Shown here: one piece after another, positions 7,612 through 11,252 of the stretch
How the letters are laid out: each line of letters opens with the position of its first letter
Numbering within the stretch: position 1 is the stretch's first letter
Assembly: GCA_964628455.1 (NCBI GenBank)
Contig: CAZVPD010000128.1
Span: 1-11,252 of the forward strand
From: JAQVWU01 sp964628455
GTDB taxonomy: Bacteria > Bacillota > Clostridia > Oscillospirales > CAG-272
Reading direction: 5' to 3'
DNA: 11,252 nucleotides
Position numbers and translations under genes: made by a program
Notes under the pieces: generated by a model
Database searches by the model: none
Seen by the model: the letters and a program-made list of their open reading frames with translations, nothing else
Told to the model about the DNA's origin: nothing

Positions 7612-8976
7612 TTAATCAAGGTTTAGCCATTTGATCGTTTGATTTTTGAAATTTATTCTTGCGGTAGACCCCATTATTCTAAACCAGGCCTTATCTTCCT
7701 CCTCTGTTAGACTTAAATAATTCATATATATATAATCACCTGTCACAATATACCCGCTACTAACAGAATTATAAAATAACTGAGCATGTCCGTCGAAAAC
7801 CAATTCACTTTCCGCGGTATTATTTCGGTTAACTCGGTATATCTTGTTTCCCGTCTCATCAATACATTGTATTCCCCACGGAGTCATGCCGTAATTGACA
7901 GGGGCATAGACTGCATAGTATATATACCCGTTTGTCAATTGAAAGTCTACGATTTTTTCTGAAGACATGTCTAATTTGAGGCATTCCAAATTACTATTTA
8001 CGCAATAAATGTTGCCTTCCTCTGTTTCATTGTCTGAATAACCGAACATATAATCAGAATATAATCCAATGTAAAACTCAGATGTACTTTCATCATAAAA
8101 AAAATTTCTGATGTTGAATTCTTTGCCGTATTCTAATATCGTTTGCTCGTTTTCAAAATTTAAGTCTGTTGCGAAAAATTTCTTATTATTAAAATCGATA
8201 AAAAAGATATGCTGCTCATCAGCAAAAAAGTATCTTCCGTATTCCTGGGAACTGTATTTATTATTGATTTCATTCACTTCATTTGTAACAAAATTAAGAG
8301 TCATTAAATTTTCTTCTGTCTTTTGATCGACTTCGCCGTTTTCGGCTTTTTCACTTGTTATGCGGATATTTGTAAAGTATAGGTATTCACTGTTTATAAA
8401 GCATAAATCAAACATATTATGTACATTAGGATTGAGAAAATCGCTTCCTAACAATTCAAGTAAAGTATCGTTGTCTGAATCTAAAAGACAGACAACATCA
8501 TACGATATTCCATTATCAGAAAAAATATTCTTTACGGTATAGATTAAGTTACTCGATCCGGGAACAAAAATGAGTTCTTTTAGATTTAGATATTTGCAGC
8601 CGCTTTCTTCTGTGTGCGGGCAGAGCGGATCAGGGCATAGGTAAAATTTTTCACCGGTTTTCAGGCTTACATATGCCCAAACATCGTTATTGTCGCGTCT
8701 TACTGTAAAATATAATCGGTCTTCTTTAATAGTATAAGTACTGTCATAAATTCTTATAATGCTGTCAGAATTATCACTGTCGGAATTAAATACATATTCG
8801 TTCTCGGGTGAGAGCCACTCGGCAAGATCATTTTGGTAATTATATATATCAACACTGACTGTATTGTCATATTTTTGAATTTTCTGCAAAGCGTCGTCTT
8901 CAGATTTTGTATCTGTGCAGGAACACATTTCTGCGATGTAAATGAAAATGATGAAAAATAGCATATATTTTTTCAT
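7612..8976 (-). CDS. Surface lipoprotein, probable beta-propeller, with Cys-Pro-Asp-Pro-Leu-Cys-x-His motif (lipoprotein 1, 454 aa)
   Basis: The precursor starts MKKYMLFF, followed by a hydrophobic core and an EMCSC lipobox. Cys20, preceded by Ser, is the more likely lipidated residue than Cys18. An acidic, Ser/Asp-rich linker follows. The body consists of repeated strand-turn units such as LYFTVR, YLYFTNIR, IFFIDFN and YIYYAVY, which suggests a beta-propeller of the DUF5050 kind. Residues 114-127 carry Cys114, Asp116-Pro-Leu, Cys119, His121 and Cys127, matching the motif in lipoprotein 2 at residue 99. The C-terminal third of both proteins shares IYYxxYxP and late GxY units, so they are paralogs, although overall divergence is high. 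The start has AAAGGG about 8 nt upstream. A hairpin and 143 nt separate it from secreted protein 1; permease 1 follows after 38 nt. A role as receptor, sensor or immunity protein of the ABC unit is inferred. Confidence 0.86.
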   Translation of the reverse strand: MKKYMLFFIIFIYIAEMCSCTDTKSEDDALQKIQKYDNTVSVDIYNYQNDLAEWLSPENEYVFNSDSDNSDSIIRIYDSTYTIKEDRLYFTVRRDNNDVWAYVSLKTGEKFYLCPDPLCPHTEESGCKYLNLKELIFVPGSSNLIYTVKNIFSDNGISYDVVCLLDSDNDTLLELLGSDFLNPNVHNMFDLCFINSEYLYFTNIRITSEKAENGEVDQKTEENLMTLNFVTNEVNEINNKYSSQEYGRYFFADEQHIFFIDFNNKKFFATDLNFENEQTILEYGKEFNIRNFFYDESTSEFYIGLYSDYMFGYSDNETEEGNIYCVNSNLECLKLDMSSEKIVDFQLTNGYIYYAVYAPVNYGMTPWGIQCIDETGNKIYRVNRNNTAESELVFDGHAQLFYNSVSSGYIVTGDYIYMNYLSLTEEEDKAWFRIMGSTARINFKNQTIKWLNLD

Positions 8977-9005
8977 AACGCTTCCCTTTATTTCAAGAAA
9001 ATATT

Positions 9006-9058
9006 ACGTTTCACACTGCGAGTATGTAAATTAAAAACACGCTCGTAGTGTGAAATGT
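9006..9058. terminator. Intergenic hairpin between secreted protein 1 and lipoprotein 1 (candidate attenuator)
   Basis: An inverted repeat with arms at 9006-9022 and 9042-9058 (core TTTCACACT with AGTGTGAAA) forms a 17-bp stem around a 19-nt AT-rich loop. On the plus strand two pairs are G-U wobbles; on the minus strand, where the genes are read, these become A-C mismatches. Past the stem on the minus strand comes AATATTTTCTT, a weak T-rich tail. It lies 62 nt after the stop of secreted protein 1 and 29 nt before lipoprotein 1. It may be a leaky terminator, an mRNA-stabilising structure or a DNA-level operator. Confidence 0.5.
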
Positions 9059-9119
9059 TTATTAGAATATTACTGTATTTTAATAAATGGTCTTAGATAA
9101 TATAGTATATCCAAAGTAT

Positions 9120-9449
9120 TTAATCCGGCCAGCTATCCCAAATTTCATTTTCTCCAACAATTGCGGATGCATATGAACTTGTCGGAGGATATCTGCCTAC
9201 ATCATATAATTGCGACGCTGAGACAGAAGCGGCAGCATAATATTTTACCCCTTCGTCAGTAACATTTACCTGATCAAGCAGATTATGAATTGTTGCTCTT
9301 GCATAAAGTGCAATGGGATAAACATTTGAAGCATAAGCACTAGCTCCCGAAGAAGATGCTGAAACGGAACTGTATGCATTCACCGATAATGAAAACAGAA
9401 TTGCTAACAAAACAAACGAGATAATCATCAAAAAATTTTTGCGCTTCAT
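9120..9449 (-). CDS. Small secreted cysteine-free protein (secreted protein 1, 109 aa)
   Basis: The N-terminus MKRKNFLMII, a hydrophobic core and SVNA form a Sec signal peptide cleaved after about residue 25. The mature chain is about 84 residues, with no cysteine and only one Lys. It starts with a Ser/Ala-rich stretch (YSSVSASSSGASAYAS) and continues with ALYARATIHN, a Tyr/Ala-rich middle and an acidic, Trp-containing end (IWDSWPD). It holds the same position in its module as secreted protein 2 and ends its signal peptide in the same way, but the mature parts cannot be aligned convincingly by eye. The ATG at 9449 has AAAGGA about 11 nt upstream, a long but acceptable spacing. A gap of about 250 nt precedes it and a hairpin follows. 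I do not recognise a family. A bacteriocin-like or signalling role is suggested only by the neighbouring ABC and lipoprotein genes. Confidence 0.78.
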   Translation of the reverse strand: MKRKNFLMIISFVLLAILFSLSVNAYSSVSASSSGASAYASNVYPIALYARATIHNLLDQVNVTDEGVKYYAAASVSASQLYDVGRYPPTSSYASAIVGENEIWDSWPD

Positions 9450-9506
9450 ATGATGTATATTCCTTTCACATTAAATTCTCGATACCAATTTCCAACCTAT
9501 ATCCGG

Positions 9507-9539
9507 TGATATCATTGAACAATCAATCTCTTGATATGA
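9507..9539 (-). promoter_or_regulatory. Paired TGATAT boxes upstream of secreted protein 1
   Basis: The palindrome TGATATCA lies at 9507-9514 and TGATATGA at 9532-9539, 25 nt apart. This mirrors the pair upstream of secreted protein 2 (4220 and 4247, 27 nt apart). It is a candidate regulator site; chance is possible in AT-rich DNA. Confidence 0.28.
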
Positions 9540-9548
9540 CTTATACTC

Positions 9549-9576
9549 ATTTTAAACACGCGTTATTTATTAACAG
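9549..9576 (-). promoter_or_regulatory. Shared upstream element CTGTTAAT...GTTTAAAAT (module 1), candidate promoter
   Basis: On the minus strand CTGTTAAT (9576-9569) is followed after 11 nt by GTTTAAAAT (9557-9549), as upstream of secreted protein 2. Just further upstream, TTTATGTAAC (9599-9608, plus strand) repeats the half-site of the inverted repeat at 4311-4333. No clear -35 box is seen. Confidence 0.3.
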
Positions 9577-9703
9577 GTATAATTCATTAGGTTTGTAAAT
9601 TTATGTAACAAGTTCCGGCCGAGAACTGTTAACATCGAATGATAAATCGATGAATATAAAATTTCATGGATAAAAATAATATCTCTATATATAAATTTCT
9701 ATG

Positions 9704-10585
9704 TCATTCGGATATACTGTTCAGTGTGTCACCGAAAACAGTCAGATAATAATCCTCAAGCGACGGAGACACGGTTACGGCATGATCCTCGGGTTTCTGA
9801 TCGGACAGAACCCGCAGCGAAACGCCGGCATCGTTTTTGACGATGTTGGTCACGCGGAACCGTTCCTGCATCACAGTCACATCCGCCTCTGTGCAGGGGA
9901 CGCTCCATACTTTGCCTTCGATCTTCTTGATCAGTTCCGCAGGAGGTGCGTTGTCGGTGATGACGCCTTTTTTCAGCAGGATAATATCGCGGGCGATGTA
10001 TTCGATATCGCTCACGACATGCGTCGCTATGAGCACGATCTTATTGAACGCGATTTTGGATATGTAGTTTCGTATCGCAATGCGCTGCTTCGGATCGAGC
10101 CCCGCGGTCGGTTCGTCGAGGATCAATATTTCCGGATCTCCGAGGACAGCCTGCGCTAACGCCAGGCGCTGCTTCATGCCGCCGGAGAGCGCTCCGATTT
10201 TCCTGCGGGGTACGTCGGACAGTTCGACCGCTTCGAGGATCCCGCCGATCTGCTTTTTCGCTTCGGACTTTTTCATGCCTTTAAGCGCTGCCATGTACCA
10301 CATGAAGCGCTCAACGGAAAAGTTCGGATACATGTCCGGATACTGCGGTATGAAACCGAGTTTCTCGCAGAAGCGCACACCCATTCTGAGTGTGTTTTCA
10401 CCGTCATATTCGATTGTACCTTCATCGGCTTTCAGACTGTCGGTTATGATATTCATGAGTATCGATTTACCTCAACAGTTTGGTCTGAGGAGAACGTGGA
10501 AACCCGACTCAAATAGGATCTAAAGTTTATATAACACTTTAATGTTACCACATAATTTACTGAGTTACTTGATCGAGAATCTCAT
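9704..10585 (-). pseudogene. Broken ABC ATPase gene with three in-frame stops near its 5' end
   Basis: From an ATG at 10585 (AAGG 7 nt upstream, 19 nt after the preceding permease stop) the frame aligns codon by codon, without gaps, to the N-terminus of the intact ATPase. It is interrupted by TAA (10567-10565), TAG (10522-10520) and TGA (10474-10472). The TGA replaces the Ser of the Walker A motif: the copy reads P-N-C-stop-G-K-S where the intact one reads P-N-G-S-G-K-S. After this the frame is open to a TGA at 9704, with Q-loop, LSGGM, ILILDE and switch His all intact. Translation from the internal ATG at 10456 would give 250 residues without a P-loop, which could not bind ATP in the normal way. 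The 3' part is about 93% identical to the intact gene and GC-rich; the 5' part is only about 53% identical. The end differs slightly (TLNSISE instead of TQ). It was probably the ATPase partner of the permease ending at 10605. Confidence 0.85.
9726..10390. repeat. Long direct repeat, copy B (ATPase body)
   Basis: This is the partner of 4426-5090 in the same orientation, 5,300 bp away, with about 93% identity by hand count. It includes the identical 161-bp block 10104-10264, which covers the signature motif and Walker B coding region. Such a pair can support gene conversion, or deletion and expansion of the 5.3-kb module between the copies. Confidence 0.9.
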
Positions 10586-10604
10586 GGTTATACCTTATTC
10601 TAAG

Positions 10605-11252
10605 TTATTTTATTATCTTTAGATTGATAACAGACAATAATCCCAATGTTAGAATAATGATTCCGGTTATTATAGGAAACGGATTACCAGTTATAATATT
10701 AGCCAATGTATGTGGACTGACTATTTTTGTGATATCTAAATATTCTAAAAACGGGTTATTATATATACGTCTGAAAAAAATCGGAGCCAAAAGTAATACG
10801 CCAATAACCACCGAGAAGATGTTATTTTTTAATATCCGCATAATATTGATAAGAAATGTTGATATTGAAGTATAAATAATAACGACATAAATAAAATTCA
10901 TACCCACGAATTGAAGAATAGAAATTTTTTGTACAATATTTCTAAAACCTGTAAGGCTTAATATATTAGCATTAAAATTGTTAAATCCAAGAATATTCCA
11001 AATCAATAAAATCTTAATCATAAAAAATAAAGTGATAACAGCAATATTAAAATAGAACAGTGCGATCAGCTTCGATTTATATAAATATTTATCTCCTTTA
11101 GCGGTTGTATGAAGAATATAAATCATTTTTGAATTGCCGGTAGTTGATTTATATTCCATATAATATGATGTACACATAAACATAATCATTAATAATGTAT
11201 GACGTTGTATAAGATCGACAGACAAACGAAACATCAACTTTTCTATGATTTT
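10605..11252 (-). CDS. Large ABC-2-like permease, C-terminal part only (cut by window edge)
   Basis: The frame is open from the window edge to a TAA at 10605, so the start lies outside; a TTG at 11237 is probably internal. The 215 visible residues match the last membrane cluster of half 2 in permeases 1 and 2. They comprise a first segment (MIMFMCTSYY), the coupling-like turn with TTAKGDKYLYKSK, then about five hydrophobic segments ending in a short basic tail. The equivalent turn in permease 1 reads RLTKKGRVITFRTK. The gene order, permease then ATPase (the pseudogene, 19 nt downstream), repeats that of the next module. If its only ATPase is the broken one, this permease must borrow another ATPase or be inactive. 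Confidence 0.8.
   Translation of the reverse strand, partial: KIIEKLMFRLSVDLIQRHTLLMIMFMCTSYYMEYKSTTGNSKMIYILHTTAKGDKYLYKSKLIALFYFNIAVITLFFMIKILLIWNILGFNNFNANILSLTGFRNIVQKISILQFVGMNFIYVVIIYTSISTFLINIMRILKNNIFSVVIGVLLLAPIFFRRIYNNPFLEYLDITKIVSPHTLANIITGNPFPIITGIIILTLGLLSVINLKIIK

Noticed and set aside
9120..9449. Assignment of secreted protein 1 to the lactococcin 972 family
   Set aside because: Only the gene order and one short A-[KR]-A-T-like stretch are suggestive; there is no alignable mature domain.
9633..9652. Short inverted repeat CATCGA / TCGATG as a terminator for the broken ATPase gene
   Set aside because: The stem is only 6 bp in AT-rich sequence, with an 8-nt loop and no T run after it.
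10457..10585. Recoding, such as selenocysteine at TGA, as an explanation for the stop in the P-loop
   Set aside because: TAA and TAG also interrupt the same frame upstream and the 5' sequence is strongly diverged, so decay is the simpler reading.
1..11252. CRISPR arrays, tRNA or rRNA genes, integrase or attachment sites
   Set aside because: No regularly spaced short repeats, cloverleaf sequence, rRNA motif or recombinase frame was seen on either strand.

Overview
All genes in this window lie on the minus strand, so transcription runs from high to low coordinates. The AT-rich background, the Gram-positive-type lipoprotein and Sec signal peptides, the G-rich ribosome binding sites and the protein families suggest a Bacillota (probably Clostridia-like, possibly gut or rumen) accessory region. 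There is no rRNA, tRNA or housekeeping marker, so this placement is an inference.

The window is a tandem array of one gene module: small secreted cysteine-free protein, then lipoprotein, then a very large two-part ABC-2-like permease, then an ABC ATPase. In transcription order it reads: 3' end of a permease (11252-10605, cut by the window edge); a broken ATPase gene (10585-9704); secreted protein 1 (9449-9120); lipoprotein 1 (8976-7612); permease 1 (7573-5297); intact ATPase (5324-4419); secreted protein 2 (4197-3847); lipoprotein 2 (3756-2479); permease 2 (2476-233); and the start of a third lipoprotein (190-1, cut by the window edge). Within a module the genes are tightly spaced: 38 nt between lipoprotein 1 and permease 1, 2 nt between lipoprotein 2 and permease 2, and a 28-nt overlap between permease 1 and the ATPase. 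They are probably co-transcribed and translationally coupled. The larger gaps sit before each secreted-protein gene (about 220 and 250 nt) and after it (about 90 and 140 nt). No gene-free stretch exceeds 300 nt.

Inferred working model: the secreted protein is the product or signal, exported by Sec. The lipoprotein is a substrate-binding, sensing or immunity protein on the outer face of the membrane. The permease and ATPase form an ABC machine that exports, senses or protects. A hairpin after each secreted-protein gene could make that product more abundant than the transporter downstream. No gene here carries a recognised toxin, bacteriocin or resistance signature, so the function remains open.

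Two things stand out. The two lipoproteins share a Cys-Asp-Pro-Leu-Cys-x-His-x(4,5)-Cys motif. The ATPase genes are mosaics: a GC-rich block of about 665 bp is about 93% identical between the two copies and contains 161 bp without a difference. The 5' end of the broken copy is only about 53% identical to the intact one and carries three in-frame stops, one of them inside the P-loop. This pattern points to recombination or gene conversion between modules.
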